Shown here one piece after another: positions 28,923-37,280 of a stretch of DNA of 64,000 nt. The stretch spans positions 5,936,001 to 6,000,000 of the forward strand of contig NZ_CP022521.1 of the NCBI RefSeq assembly GCF_002234535.1. Direction: 5' to 3'. Every line of letters starts with the position of its first letter. Position 1 is the stretch's first letter. The notes beneath the pieces were generated by a model. It was not told the origin of the DNA and ran no database searches. It saw nothing but the letters and a program-made list of their open reading frames with translations. The translations under genes were made by a program, and so were the position numbers. This DNA is from Actinoalloteichus hoggarensis. GTDB taxonomy: Bacteria; Actinomycetota; Actinomycetes; Mycobacteriales; Pseudonocardiaceae.

Positions 28923-29912
28923 ATGGCTTCCCCGTCGACGACGACCGAGGCATCCGATCGGACAGTGAGCGCGCTACCCGGCGACCTGTCCGACGCCGTC
29001 CGCGACGACGCCGCACTGCGTCGCTTCCTGCACGGGCTGCCCGGCGTGGACCAGGTCGGGCTGGAACAGCGCTCCGCCGGTCTGGCCACTCGCAGCATCA
29101 AGAAGGCCGCCAAGCTGTGGGCGATCGACACCGCCATCAGCATGGTCGACCTCACGACCCTGGAGGGCGCCGACACCCCCGGCAAGGTGCGGTCGCTGGC
29201 CGCGAAGGCCCGGCGGCCCGACTCCGACCACCCGGACGTCCCGCGGGTCGCCGCGCTGTGCGTGTACCCCGACCTCGTCGAGGTGGCTGTCGACGCGGTG
29301 CGCGGCACCGACATCGGCGTCGCGAGCGTGGCGACCGCCTTCCCGTCCGGCCGCGCCCACCGTGATGTCAAGCTGGCCGACACCCGGCACGCCGTCGCCG
29401 CGGGCGCCACCGAGATCGACATGGTGATCGACCGGGGCGCCTTCCTCACCGGGCGCTACGGACAGGTCTTCGAGGAGATCCAGGCCGTCAAGCAGGCCTG
29501 CGGCTCCGCGCACCTCAAGGTCATCCTGGAGACGGGCGAGCTGGCCACCTACGACAACGTGCGGCGCGCCTCGTGGCTGGCGCTGCTGGCGGGCGGCGAC
29601 TTCATCAAGACCTCCACCGGCAAGGTCTCCCCGGCAGCGACGCTGCCCGTCACCCAGTTGATGTTGCAGACCGTGCGGGACTGGCACGACCGCACCGGGC
29701 AGCTTCGCGGCGTCAAGCCCGCGGGCGGCATCCGGACCACCAAGGACGCGATCCGGCACCTGGTGGCCGTCCACGAGGTCGCCGGACCGGACTGGCTGAC
29801 CCCGGACCTGTTCCGCATCGGCGCGTCCAGCCTGCTCACCGACCTGCTCATGCAGCGCCGAGCCCAACGCAACGGCCACTACAGCGGCCCCGACTATGTG
29901 ACGGTGGACTGA
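28923..29912 (+). CDS. deoC: Deoxyribose-phosphate aldolase
   Basis: Cleaves 2-deoxyribose 5-phosphate to acetaldehyde and glyceraldehyde 3-phosphate, the last step of deoxynucleoside breakdown. The 329-residue class I aldolase shows DLTTLEG, VCVYP-like (ALCVYPDLV), EIDMVIDRGAF, the Schiff-base lysine segment GGDFIKTSTGKV and the catalytic-lysine loop GVKPAGGIRT. It is longer than E. coli DeoC by about 70 residues, mostly N-terminal, as in other actinobacterial versions. It is followed at once by two aldehyde dehydrogenase genes, which probably oxidise the acetaldehyde formed. Confidence 0.95.
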   Translation: MASPSTTTEASDRTVSALPGDLSDAVRDDAALRRFLHGLPGVDQVGLEQRSAGLATRSIKKAAKLWAIDTAISMVDLTTLEGADTPGKVRSLAAKARRPDSDHPDVPRVAALCVYPDLVEVAVDAVRGTDIGVASVATAFPSGRAHRDVKLADTRHAVAAGATEIDMVIDRGAFLTGRYGQVFEEIQAVKQACGSAHLKVILETGELATYDNVRRASWLALLAGGDFIKTSTGKVSPAATLPVTQLMLQTVRDWHDRTGQLRGVKPAGGIRTTKDAIRHLVAVHEVAGPDWLTPDLFRIGASSLLTDLLMQRRAQRNGHYSGPDYVTVD

Positions 29913-29920
29913 GAAGCGCC

Positions 29921-31354
29921 ATGCCTACCTTCGAATACGCGCCCGCGCCGGAGTCCCGGGACCTGGCGAACCTGCGGCCCTCCTATCAGATGTTCGTCGA
30001 CGGGAAGTTCGTCGACGGCACGGGCAGGCCGCTCAAGACCGTCAACCCGGCCACCGAGGAGGTGCTGGCCGAGGTCGCCACCGCGTCGCCGGACGACGTC
30101 GACCTGGCCGTCCGGGCGGCCCGCCGCGCCTACGACCGGGTGTGGGGCCGGATGCCCGGCGCCGAACGCGGGAAGTACCTGTTCCGGATCGCCCGGCTGA
30201 TCCAGGAACGCTCCCGGGAACTGGCCGTGCTGGAGAGTCTGGACAACGGCAAGCCGATCAAGGAGGCGCGGGACACCGACGTTCCCACGGCCGCCGCGCA
30301 CTTCTTCCACCACGCGGGCTGGGCGGACAAGCTCGACTACGCGGGCTACGGGCCCGAGCCGCGTCCGCTGGGCGTCGCCGCGCAGGTCATCCCGTGGAAC
30401 TTCCCGCTGCTGATGCTGGCGTGGAAGATCGCGCCCGCGCTGGCCTGCGGGAACACCGTGGTCCTCAAGCCCGCCGAGACGACGCCGCTCACCGCGTTGG
30501 TGTTCGCCGACATCTGCCGACAGGCGGAGCTGCCGCCGGGCGTGGTCAACATCCTGCCCGGCGCGGGCGACATCGGCGCCGCGCTCGTGGCCCACCCGGA
30601 CGTCGACAAGGTGGCCTTCACCGGCTCCACCGAGGTCGGCAAGGAGATCACCAGGACGCTGGCGGGCACCGGCAGGCGCCTCACCCTGGAACTCGGCGGC
30701 AAGGCCGCCAACATCGTCTTCGACGACGCCCCGCTGGACCAGGCGGTGGAGGGGATCGTCAACGGCATCTTCTTCAACCAGGGGCACGTGTGCTGCGCGG
30801 GCTCCCGTCTGCTCGTGCAGGAGTCCGTGGCCGAGGAGCTGCTGGCCAAGCTGCACACCAGGATCGCCACATTGCGCGTCGGCGACCCGCTGGACAAGAA
30901 CACCGACGTCGGCGCGATCAACTCCCGCGAGCAGCTCGACAAGATCGTCGAGCTCAGCGACGCGGGCGACGCCGAGGGCGCCCAGCGGTGGACCAGCCCC
31001 TGTCCGCTGCCCGACCGAGGCCTGTTCTTCGCCCCGACGGTGTTCTCCGAGGTCCAGCAGTCCATGCGGATCGCCAAGGAGGAGATCTTCGGCCCGGTGC
31101 TGTCCGTGCTGACCTTCCGCACGCCGGACGAGGCCGTCGCCAAGGCCAACAACACGCCCTACGGGCTGTCCGCCGGGGTCTGGACGGAGAAGGGCTCGCG
31201 CATCCTCTGGGCGGCGCAGCGCCTCCGGGCAGGCGTCGTGTGGGCCAACACCTTCAATCGTTTCGATCCCACCGCCCCGTTCGGCGGCTACCGGGAGTCC
31301 GGCTTCGGCCGCGAAGGCGGACGCGCAGGTCTGGAGGCCTACCTCGATGTCTAA
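29921..31354 (+). CDS. NAD(P)-dependent aldehyde dehydrogenase
   Basis: A 477-residue ALDH-superfamily enzyme. The active-site residues are intact: VIPWNFPLLMLAWKIAPALACGNTVVLKPAE (catalytic Asn and cofactor Lys), FTGSTEVGKEI, LELGGKAANIVF (general-base Glu) and FFNQGHVCCAGSR (nucleophile Cys). The C-terminal ANTFNRFDPTAPFGGYRESGFGREGG is complete. The gene starts eight bases after deoC ends, so oxidation of acetaldehyde or another product of nucleoside catabolism to the acid is the likely role. It overlaps the next, shortened ALDH gene by eight bases. Confidence 0.93.
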   Translation: MPTFEYAPAPESRDLANLRPSYQMFVDGKFVDGTGRPLKTVNPATEEVLAEVATASPDDVDLAVRAARRAYDRVWGRMPGAERGKYLFRIARLIQERSRELAVLESLDNGKPIKEARDTDVPTAAAHFFHHAGWADKLDYAGYGPEPRPLGVAAQVIPWNFPLLMLAWKIAPALACGNTVVLKPAETTPLTALVFADICRQAELPPGVVNILPGAGDIGAALVAHPDVDKVAFTGSTEVGKEITRTLAGTGRRLTLELGGKAANIVFDDAPLDQAVEGIVNGIFFNQGHVCCAGSRLLVQESVAEELLAKLHTRIATLRVGDPLDKNTDVGAINSREQLDKIVELSDAGDAEGAQRWTSPCPLPDRGLFFAPTVFSEVQQSMRIAKEEIFGPVLSVLTFRTPDEAVAKANNTPYGLSAGVWTEKGSRILWAAQRLRAGVVWANTFNRFDPTAPFGGYRESGFGREGGRAGLEAYLDV

Positions 31355-32240
31355 TCGACTGGTGTCGGGCACCGCAGCCCCCCGGCTGTCGGTGAACAAG
31401 ACCTACAAGCTCTACATCGGCGGGGCGTTCCCCCGCTCCGAGTCCGGCCGGGTCTACGAGGTCGCCGACTCCAAGGGCGCCTTCCTGGCCAACGCGGCGC
31501 ACGCCTCCCGCAAGGACGTCCGAGACGCCGTCGTCGCGGCGCGGAAGGGCTTCGCGGGCTGGTCCGGCGCGACCGCCTACAACCGTGGCCAGGTGCTGTA
31601 CCGGGTCGCGGAGATGCTGGAGGGCAGGCGCGAGCAGTTCGTCGCCGAGGTCATGGCGCAGGAGGGCCTGCCGATCAAGCGGGCGACGGCCCTCGTGGAG
31701 CAGACCATCGACCGCTGGGTCTGGTACGCGGGCTGGACCGACAAGATCGCCACCGTCCTCGGGGCGTCGAATCCGGTGGCCGGGCCGTACTTCTCCTTCA
31801 CCGTGCCCGAGCCCAGCGGCGTGATCGGCATCCTCGCGCCGCAGGAGTCCTCGCTCCTCGGACTGGTCAGCGTGCTGGCCCCGGTCATCGCCACCGGCAA
31901 CACGGCCGTCCTGGTCAGCAGCCGCGCCCGGCCGCTGTCCGCGATGACGCTCGCCGAGGTGCTCGCCACGTCCGACCTGCCCGCCGGCGTGGTCAACATC
32001 CTCACCGGCAGCCCCGTCGAACTGGCTCCCTGGCTGGCCTCGCACGCCGACGTCAACGGCCTCGACCTCACCGGCGCACCGGAGATCCTTCAGCCGGAGC
32101 TGGAACGCGCGGCGGCGAGCACCGTCAAGCGCGTGCTGCACGCGCCCGGCACCGAGCCCGACTGGACGCAGCGCCCGGAACTACGCAGGCTGCGCACCTT
32201 CATCGAACACAAGACCGTCTGGCATCCCGTGGGGGTGTGA
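31347..32240 (+). CDS. Shortened aldehyde dehydrogenase-like protein lacking the catalytic cysteine
   Basis: A 297-residue ALDH homologue covering the N-terminal NAD-binding half. KLYIGGAFPRSESGRVYEV, then SGVIGILAPQESSLLGLVSVLAPVIATGNTAVLVSSRARP, where the usual PWNFP and KPAE motifs have diverged. It stops after LDLTGAPEI and a helical tail. The ELGGK glutamate and the catalytic cysteine region are absent, so it is unlikely to be a dehydrogenase. It overlaps the full-length ALDH gene, suggesting a non-catalytic partner or regulatory subunit. Codon bias is normal, so it does not look like a recent truncation. Confidence 0.88.
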   Translation: MSNRLVSGTAAPRLSVNKTYKLYIGGAFPRSESGRVYEVADSKGAFLANAAHASRKDVRDAVVAARKGFAGWSGATAYNRGQVLYRVAEMLEGRREQFVAEVMAQEGLPIKRATALVEQTIDRWVWYAGWTDKIATVLGASNPVAGPYFSFTVPEPSGVIGILAPQESSLLGLVSVLAPVIATGNTAVLVSSRARPLSAMTLAEVLATSDLPAGVVNILTGSPVELAPWLASHADVNGLDLTGAPEILQPELERAAASTVKRVLHAPGTEPDWTQRPELRRLRTFIEHKTVWHPVGV

Positions 32241-32410
32241 CGCCGGGGCGTTCGCGGCGAGTTCCGGGCGGGCCGGACTCGTCGCGATGCCCGAGGCACG
32301 CCGCTCAACCGTGTCGTCCGCCTCGTCGGAGGAGCGCCGTCGTCGCGGTCGTGCCGCCTACCCGCTCAGGCGACGGGCGGCGAGGCCACCGGCGTCGTGC
32401 GGAGCTGTGC

Positions 32411-32755
32411 TCAGCCCGCGGCTGCCGCGGGTGCGCGGTCCGCGACGTGCAGCAGGACCACGCCGCCCACGATGAGGGCGAGGGCGGCGATCCGCACCAG
32501 GTCTACCGGTTCTCTGAGCCAGAGCATCCCGGCAAGGGCGGTGCCGGTGGCACCGATGCCGACGAAGACGGCGTAGGCGGTGCCGACCGGGAGGGTGAGC
32601 ATGGCGAAGTTCAGCACGAGGAGCACTGCGACGGTCAGCACCCCGCAGACGAGGGTGGGCAGGAGCCTGGTGAAGCCGTCGGTGAGCCGGATGCTGTGTG
32701 CCCAGGCGATCTCGAGCACTCCGGCAGCGATGACGGCGATCCATCCGGAATTCAT
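32411..32755 (-). CDS. Small multidrug resistance exporter (SugE/Gdx-like)
   Basis: A 114-residue, four-helix SMR transporter. MNSGWIAVIAAGVLEIAWAHSIRLTDGFTRL matches the SugE/Gdx N-terminus (conserved Glu in helix 1), followed by LPVGTAYAVFVGIGATGTALAGMLWLREP. The SugE branch includes guanidinium exporters; others export quaternary ammonium drugs. The ATG at 32755 fits the family N-terminus; a GTG at 32779 overlapping the azoreductase stop is an alternative. It is co-transcribed with the azoreductase and presumably controlled by the divergent TetR regulator. Confidence 0.9.
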   Translation of the reverse strand: MNSGWIAVIAAGVLEIAWAHSIRLTDGFTRLLPTLVCGVLTVAVLLVLNFAMLTLPVGTAYAVFVGIGATGTALAGMLWLREPVDLVRIAALALIVGGVVLLHVADRAPAAAAG

Positions 32756-32775
32756 GCGTCGGTCCGTTCCCGAGA

Positions 32776-33402
32776 TCACAGCGCGACGGCGGCGGCGGCG
32801 AGTTCGGCGTGCGCTCGGCGCAGCAGGACGTCCGGATCGTCCGTGCCGGCGGCGGCGGGCAGACGAATCGAGGCGAGTTCACTGACTCCCGCCCAGCGCA
32901 GCCAGTTCTCGACGTAGGGCTGTTGGAAGTCCGAACCGAACGCAGGCGGCCTGCCGGGCGCCCACACCGCGCTGGTGTAGAGGACGACGGCTTTCTTACC
33001 GGTGAGCAGGCCGGTGTAGCCGGTCTCGGGATCGAACTCGAAGACCAGCCCCGGCTGGGAGACGACGTCGATGAACTGCTTGAGGATGTAGGGCACGGTC
33101 CCGTTCCACATCGGCACGCTGAACAGGTACCGGTCCACCGCGTCGAATCGAGCGAACGCGTCTCTCACCTTCTGGTAGGCGGACTCCTGGTCGGGGGTGA
33201 GCGGATCTCCTGCGAGGTTCGCCATCTTCGCGTGCGCCGCAGCCGGTCCGAACTCCGGCAGGCTGCCGTCCCAGAGGTCCCATCGCAGGACGTGAGCGTC
33301 GGGGTGCGCGTCCTGGTACGCCTCGGTGAAGCCCGAGGCCAGCGCGAGGGATCGTGATGCCCCGCCACGGGGGGAGGCGGAGATGTGCAGCAGGTCGGCC
33401 AT
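32776..33402 (-). CDS. FMN-dependent NADH:azoreductase / flavodoxin-fold quinone reductase
   Basis: A 208-residue AzoR-type flavoprotein reducing quinones or azo compounds by two electrons. FMN phosphate-loop HISASPRGGASRSLALA, VPMWNGTVPYILKQFIDVVSQPGLVFEF and the TSAVWAPG region match the family. GGAAGG lies seven bases before the ATG at 33402. It is first in a two-gene unit with the SMR exporter, suggesting a response to a toxic aromatic or cationic compound. Expression is probably repressed by the divergent TetR protein acting at the paired palindromes upstream. Confidence 0.92.
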   Translation of the reverse strand: MADLLHISASPRGGASRSLALASGFTEAYQDAHPDAHVLRWDLWDGSLPEFGPAAAHAKMANLAGDPLTPDQESAYQKVRDAFARFDAVDRYLFSVPMWNGTVPYILKQFIDVVSQPGLVFEFDPETGYTGLLTGKKAVVLYTSAVWAPGRPPAFGSDFQQPYVENWLRWAGVSELASIRLPAAAGTDDPDVLLRRAHAELAAAAVAL

Positions 33403-33442
33403 AGCGTGTCCTTCCACGAGCGACTGAAGCGCCTGACAAAAT

Positions 33443-33481
33443 CGGACTCAAGTCCGTTTCAACCTAGCGGACTTGAGTCCG
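33443..33481. promoter_or_regulatory. Two 14-bp palindromic operators between azoreductase and TetR genes
   Basis: CGGACTCAAGTCCG (33443-33456) and its exact reverse complement CGGACTTGAGTCCG (33468-33481) are each perfect CGGACT-N2-AGTCCG palindromes, with centres 25 bp apart. They lie 40 and 65 bases upstream of the azoreductase start and just before the TetR ribosome-binding site. A TetR autorepression and divergon-control site is the obvious reading. Confidence 0.85.
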
Positions 33482-33502
33482 CTTTTCTAGGAGGGTGTGA
33501 CC

Positions 33503-34153
33503 ATGGCACGGCGTCCATCGAGGTCCGACCCCGTCCCGGTGACGATCACCACCCCCGGACAGCCGACCGAACGGGCCGATGCGGTGCGAAACCGTGCGCG
33601 GGCATTGGAGGCCGCGAGCCTGCTGTTCGCCGCCCGAGGCGTCGCCGGGGTCACGATGGACGACATCGCGGCCGAGGCAGGACTGGGCAAGGGCACCCTG
33701 TATCGCCGGTTCGGCGACAAGGGCGGACTGGCCAACGCCTTGCTGGACGAACGCGAGCGCGAATTTCAAGAACGGATGCTTTCCGGCCCGCCGCCACTGG
33801 GGCCGGGAGCAGACCCCGCCGAGCGCCTGGCCGCATTCGCCGAGGCCTACCTCCACCTGGTACTGGACAACATCGACCTGCTGGAGATGTCGGAGACCAA
33901 CGCCTCGGGCGCGCGGTTCCGCACCGGCGCCTACGCGCTCTGGTTCTCGCACTGCCGCATCCTGCTCGAGGACGCGGGCGCTCCCGATCCAGAGCTGCGC
34001 GCGGACGTGCTGTTGGCGGCGTTGTCGGCGGAGCAGGTCCGCCACTGGTCCGAAGATCAGGAGCGCGATCGCCACGACATCGCCCACGGCCTCGCCGCCC
34101 TTGCCCAGTCTCTGACCCGGGGCGATCGCTCTTCACCACGGCCCCGACGGTGA
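33503..34153 (+). CDS. TetR/AcrR-family regulator of the azoreductase-SMR operon
   Basis: A 216-residue TetR repressor: NRARALEAASLLFAARGVAGVTMDDIAAEAGLGKGTLYRRFGDKGGLANALLD, then a helical effector domain with a conserved-looking LLEMSETNASGARFRTGAYALWFSHCRILL. The ATG at 33503 has GGAGGG seven bases upstream; a GTG six bases earlier is less well placed. It is divergent from the azoreductase and SMR genes with two perfect palindromes in between. The ligand is unknown, perhaps a substrate of those proteins. Confidence 0.92.
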   Translation: MARRPSRSDPVPVTITTPGQPTERADAVRNRARALEAASLLFAARGVAGVTMDDIAAEAGLGKGTLYRRFGDKGGLANALLDEREREFQERMLSGPPPLGPGADPAERLAAFAEAYLHLVLDNIDLLEMSETNASGARFRTGAYALWFSHCRILLEDAGAPDPELRADVLLAALSAEQVRHWSEDQERDRHDIAHGLAALAQSLTRGDRSSPRPRR

Positions 34154-34467
34154 ACCTGCGCCGAGACAGCCCGGCCGCCTGAGCGATCACCGCCCAGACC
34201 CCGGGGGGATCGAGCACGGTCGGCCATACTCGTAGGCGAGACACGGCGAGATCCCCTGCTCCACGTCCACGTCCGCGGTGATCGTCAAGCACTTCGCCCA
34301 CCGCGGCGGGCCGGTCGAAACCCCGGCGTCGATCTGAGCGGATCGCGCCCTTCGAGGGTCCGCGACGGAGGCGGGGCCCACCCGGCACGGCCTGCCGCCC
34401 GTTCCGAGACCGAGCGCCTCCTCGCGTCCGGACCCCGCCCGACCACCCCCGGCTTGCCTCGACCTCG
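34154..34467. other. Intergenic, no gene
   Basis: GC-rich region between the TetR gene and the operator repeats of the next operon. No gene, hairpin or repeat stood out. Confidence 0.45.
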
Positions 34468-34513
34468 ACTTTGCGATACAAAGTGCGGGGACGGTGACTT
34501 TGTGATGCAAAGT
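34468..34513 (+). promoter_or_regulatory. Two 17-bp ACTTTG-N5-CAAAGT inverted repeats
   Basis: ACTTTGCGATACAAAGT (34468-34484) and ACTTTGTGATGCAAAGT (34497-34513) share ACTTTG-N5-CAAAGT, with centres 29 bp apart. They lie immediately upstream of the four-gene exporter operon. The regulator encoded second in that operon is the likely ligand. An ATG inside the second copy (34505) is in frame with the first gene but is a less likely start than 34535. Confidence 0.75.
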
Positions 34514-34534
34514 AGGTGGACGGCGGTGGATCTG

Positions 34535-35218
34535 ATGCAGGACGACACGACACGACGGCACGCCGAACCCGCCGAGGGCACGGACCCGGCCGCGATGCTG
34601 GCACTCATCCGGCAGCAGCAGCGCCGCACCGAGAACCAGCTCTTCAGCGGATTCACCGTGATACCGCTGAGCTTCGGGGCCGCCTGGCTTCTCGGCTACG
34701 CCGTGCTGTTTCTGACCATCCGGCCCGAACCACTGCTGCCGATCGGGCAGGGCCCGGCACTGTCGATCTACTTCGTGCTGCTCGGCCTGGCGAGCGTCTG
34801 CACCTGGTTCGTGGTGGCGCGCAGCAGTCGGGGGCTGCGCGGCGCCTCGCAGCAGTCCGCCGCGATGTACGGGATCTCCTGGATGGTCGGAATGGTCGGG
34901 ATCGCGGCCGTCCTCGCCGCCGTCATGCCGCTGGGGGTGAGCCCCGGTGCGGCCGATCTCCTGTGGTCGGCCGCACCGGGGCTGATGGCCGGGATGCTGC
35001 TTCTCTCCGGCGGCGCGGTGTTCTCCGACATCTGGCAGTACGGCCTGGGACTGTGGATCGTCGTGAGCACCGCCGCCAGCGCCTTCGCGGGCATCCCGCA
35101 TCACTACCTGGTGATGTCGCTGGCGGGCGGCGGCGGGCTCATCGTGTTCGGTGTGTTCCAGCTCCGGGCCGAACGACGCGCGGACCGGGCGGCTCGGCAG
35201 GCGGGCGGCCCGGCATGA
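34535..35218 (+). CDS. Unknown six-helix membrane protein
   Basis: A 227-residue protein with a short soluble N-terminus (DPAAMLALIRQQQRRTENQLFSG) and about six transmembrane segments (VIPLSFGAAWLLGYAVLFLTI; LSIYFVLLGLASVCTWFVVA; MYGISWMVGMVGIAAVLAAVM; LMAGMLLLSGGAVFSDIW; GLWIVVSTAASAFAG; YLVMSLAGGGGLIVFGVFQL). It has no known domain. Its stop overlaps the regulator's ATG. The gene opens an operon with a winged-helix regulator and an ABC exporter, so it may be an accessory membrane partner or sensor. An earlier ATG at 34505 is possible. Confidence 0.8.
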   Translation: MQDDTTRRHAEPAEGTDPAAMLALIRQQQRRTENQLFSGFTVIPLSFGAAWLLGYAVLFLTIRPEPLLPIGQGPALSIYFVLLGLASVCTWFVVARSSRGLRGASQQSAAMYGISWMVGMVGIAAVLAAVMPLGVSPGAADLLWSAAPGLMAGMLLLSGGAVFSDIWQYGLGLWIVVSTAASAFAGIPHHYLVMSLAGGGGLIVFGVFQLRAERRADRAARQAGGPA

Positions 35219-35550
35219 CCCCGCGGGCAGGCGAGCTGGACCCGGTCATCCACGCCCAGGCACGACTCCGAGTCGTGAGCACCCTCGCCTCTCTCAGCGC
35301 GGGCGATCAGATCGCCTTCACCCGGTTGCAGAAGCTGCTCGACATGACACCCGGCAACCTGATCACCCACCTTCGCAAGCTGGAGACCAGCGAATACATC
35401 ACCAGCGTGAAGCGGGGATCGGCCACCTACCTCACCTTGACCACGCGCGGCCGCAGCGCGTTCGAGGAGTACGTGAGCACCCTGCGCTCACTGCTCGAAC
35501 CCGCCGTCGGCCCCGAGGACGCATCCGATCCCGAAGGAACGAGACCATGA
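35215..35550 (+). CDS. Winged-helix transcriptional regulator (HTH_34 type)
   Basis: A 111-residue MarR/ArsR-like regulator: QARLRVVSTLASLSAGDQIAFTRLQKLLDMTPGNLITHLRKLETSEYITSVKRGSATYLTLTTRGRSAFEEYVSTLRSLL matches the PF13601-type winged helix. No metal-binding cysteines are present. It overlaps the genes on both sides by four bases. Location within the ABC exporter operon and the ACTTTG inverted repeats upstream suggest that it represses its own operon. Confidence 0.9.
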   Translation: MTPRAGELDPVIHAQARLRVVSTLASLSAGDQIAFTRLQKLLDMTPGNLITHLRKLETSEYITSVKRGSATYLTLTTRGRSAFEEYVSTLRSLLEPAVGPEDASDPEGTRP

Positions 35551-36470
35551 CCGAACATCTCGCCAGGGCGGTGAACGCCTCCAAGCGCTACGGCGACGTG
35601 ATCGCCCTGGACTCCGTCGACCTGGACATCCCCGCCGGGCAGCTCGTCGGACTGCTCGGCCCCAACGGGGCGGGCAAGACCACTCTGATCAGCCTGCTCA
35701 CGGGTGTGCGGAAGCCGACCTCCGGCCGCGTCGAACTCCTCGGCGGCGACCCGAGGAGGCCCGCCAACCGAACAGGCCTCGGCACCACGCCCCAGCAGAC
35801 CGGGCTGCCGGAGACGCTGCGCGTGCGGGAGGTCGTCGACTTCGTGGCAGGCCACTTCGCCGATCCGCGCCCGACCGGCGAGCTGCTGGACCAGTTCGGA
35901 CTCGCCGACTCGGCGACGAAGCAGACCGGAGCGCTGTCCGGCGGACAGCAGCGCAAACTGACCGTGGCGCTGGCCTTCGTCGGCAGGCCACGACTGGTCG
36001 TGCTCGACGAGCCGACCACCGGGTTGGACGTCGAGGCCCGACACGCGCTGTGGGAGGCGCTGCGGCACTACCACGCCACCGGCGGAACGCTGGTGCTCAC
36101 CAGCCACTACCTGGAGGAGGTCGAGGCGCTGGCCGAGCGGGTCGTCGTCATCGACCGGGGCCGGGTGCTCGCCGACGACACCCTGCAGGCCATCCGCGCC
36201 CAGGTTCCGACCACCCGAGTCGACCTGCGCACGTCAGACTTCGACGCCGTCACCGCGCTGCCCGGCGTGCTGCGCGGCGAACAGACCGACGGCCGGGGAC
36301 GGCTGTACACCCAGGACCCCGACCAGCTGGTGCGCGACCTCGTGCTCTCCGGCGCGCCCTTCGAGGACCTGCAGATCACCACCGCCTCCCTCCAGGAGGC
36401 CTTCGTCGCGCTGACCAGCCGGCCCGGCTCGACGCGGAGACACCCGACCCCGGCCGGAGACGCCCGATGA
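35547..36470 (+). CDS. ABC transporter ATP-binding protein (drug/export type)
   Basis: A 307-residue ABC ATPase of the DrrA/CcmA-like export class. Walker A GPNGAGKTT, Q-loop TPQQTGLPETLRV, signature LSGGQQRKL, Walker B LVVLDEPTTGLD and switch His in LTSHYLEE are all intact. The C-terminal about 70 residues form the small DUF4162-like domain common in this class. It pairs with the permease gene that overlaps by four bases, probably giving a homodimeric exporter. Substrate unknown. Confidence 0.94.
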   Translation: MTEHLARAVNASKRYGDVIALDSVDLDIPAGQLVGLLGPNGAGKTTLISLLTGVRKPTSGRVELLGGDPRRPANRTGLGTTPQQTGLPETLRVREVVDFVAGHFADPRPTGELLDQFGLADSATKQTGALSGGQQRKLTVALAFVGRPRLVVLDEPTTGLDVEARHALWEALRHYHATGGTLVLTSHYLEEVEALAERVVVIDRGRVLADDTLQAIRAQVPTTRVDLRTSDFDAVTALPGVLRGEQTDGRGRLYTQDPDQLVRDLVLSGAPFEDLQITTASLQEAFVALTSRPGSTRRHPTPAGDAR

Positions 36471-37210
36471 GACAGACGCTGCTGCACGCCCGATACCAGG
36501 TCCTGGAGAACGCCAGGGTCCCGATCGCCGTCGTCGGATTCCTCGTCTTCCCGTCGCTGATGATGTTCTTCTTCGTGGTGCCGATGGAGGCGGTCTCCGG
36601 CGATCCGGTGGCCTCGACGAACGCGGCGGGACAGCTCGCGCTCTTCTCCATCGTCAACGTCTGCCTCTACACCTTCGGCGCCCAGGTCGCGGAAGAACGC
36701 GGCAGGCCGTGGGACGGCTACCTGCGCACCCTGCCCGCAGGCGCGGGACCCCGACTGGGCGGCCGTGTACTCAACGGCCTGTTCTTCGCGCTGCTCGGGC
36801 TCATCCCGGTGATCGCGACGGCGGCCGTCTTCACCAGCGCCACCGCGTCGGCGGCACGCATCCTGCTGGCCGTGCTCGCGCTGCTCGCCATCGGCGTGCC
36901 GTTCCTGCTGCTGGGGCTCGGCATCGGTTATCTGCTGTCCTCGAAGGCGGTCTACGTCGTCGTGCAGCTCCTCGTGTTCCCCCTGGCGTTCGCGGGCGGA
37001 CTGTTCGTCCCCCCGGAACTGTTCCCGGGCTGGCTCGACGCCTTCTCGCAGGCGCTGCCGACCCGAGCGGGTCGCGAAGTGGTGATCTCCGTGCTGACCG
37101 GCACGCCGCTGTCGATGATGATGCCGGCCGTGCTGCTGGCCTGGACCGTGCTGCTGGCCTGCTTCGCGGCCTTCGCCTTCCGGCGCGACGAAGGTCGGCG
37201 CTACCGCTGA
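36467..37210 (+). CDS. ABC-2 type permease
   Basis: A 247-residue membrane protein with six predicted helices and the ABC-2 fold: an N-terminal helix (IAVVGFLVFPSLMMFFFVV), AQVAEERGRPWDGYLRTLPA coupling region, then ILLAVLALLAIGVPFLLLGLGIGYLL, LLVFPLAFAGGLFVPPELFPGWL and a final helix MMPAVLLAWTVLLACFAAFAF. It is the last gene of the operon and the membrane partner of the preceding ATPase. Confidence 0.92.
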   Translation: MRQTLLHARYQVLENARVPIAVVGFLVFPSLMMFFFVVPMEAVSGDPVASTNAAGQLALFSIVNVCLYTFGAQVAEERGRPWDGYLRTLPAGAGPRLGGRVLNGLFFALLGLIPVIATAAVFTSATASAARILLAVLALLAIGVPFLLLGLGIGYLLSSKAVYVVVQLLVFPLAFAGGLFVPPELFPGWLDAFSQALPTRAGREVVISVLTGTPLSMMMPAVLLAWTVLLACFAAFAFRRDEGRRYR

Positions 37211-37227
37211 GGACACGGGTCACCGTC

Positions 37228-37280
37228 AGCCCCGCCTCGTCGATCCGTCCCGCCCACGGGCGCGGATCGCGGGCGGGGCT
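37228..37280. terminator. Terminator hairpin between convergent genes
   Basis: AGCCCCGCC (37228-37236) pairs with GGCGGGGCT (37272-37280), and inside it CGATCCG pairs with CGGATCG. It lies 17 bases after the permease stop and touches the stop codon of the convergent SMI1/KNR4-like gene, so it can serve both. Confidence 0.7.

Noticed and set aside
32411-33402. Guanidine riboswitch upstream of the SugE-like exporter
   Set aside because: The exporter gene follows the azoreductase with almost no gap, and the operon leader contains TetR-type palindromes rather than a structured aptamer.
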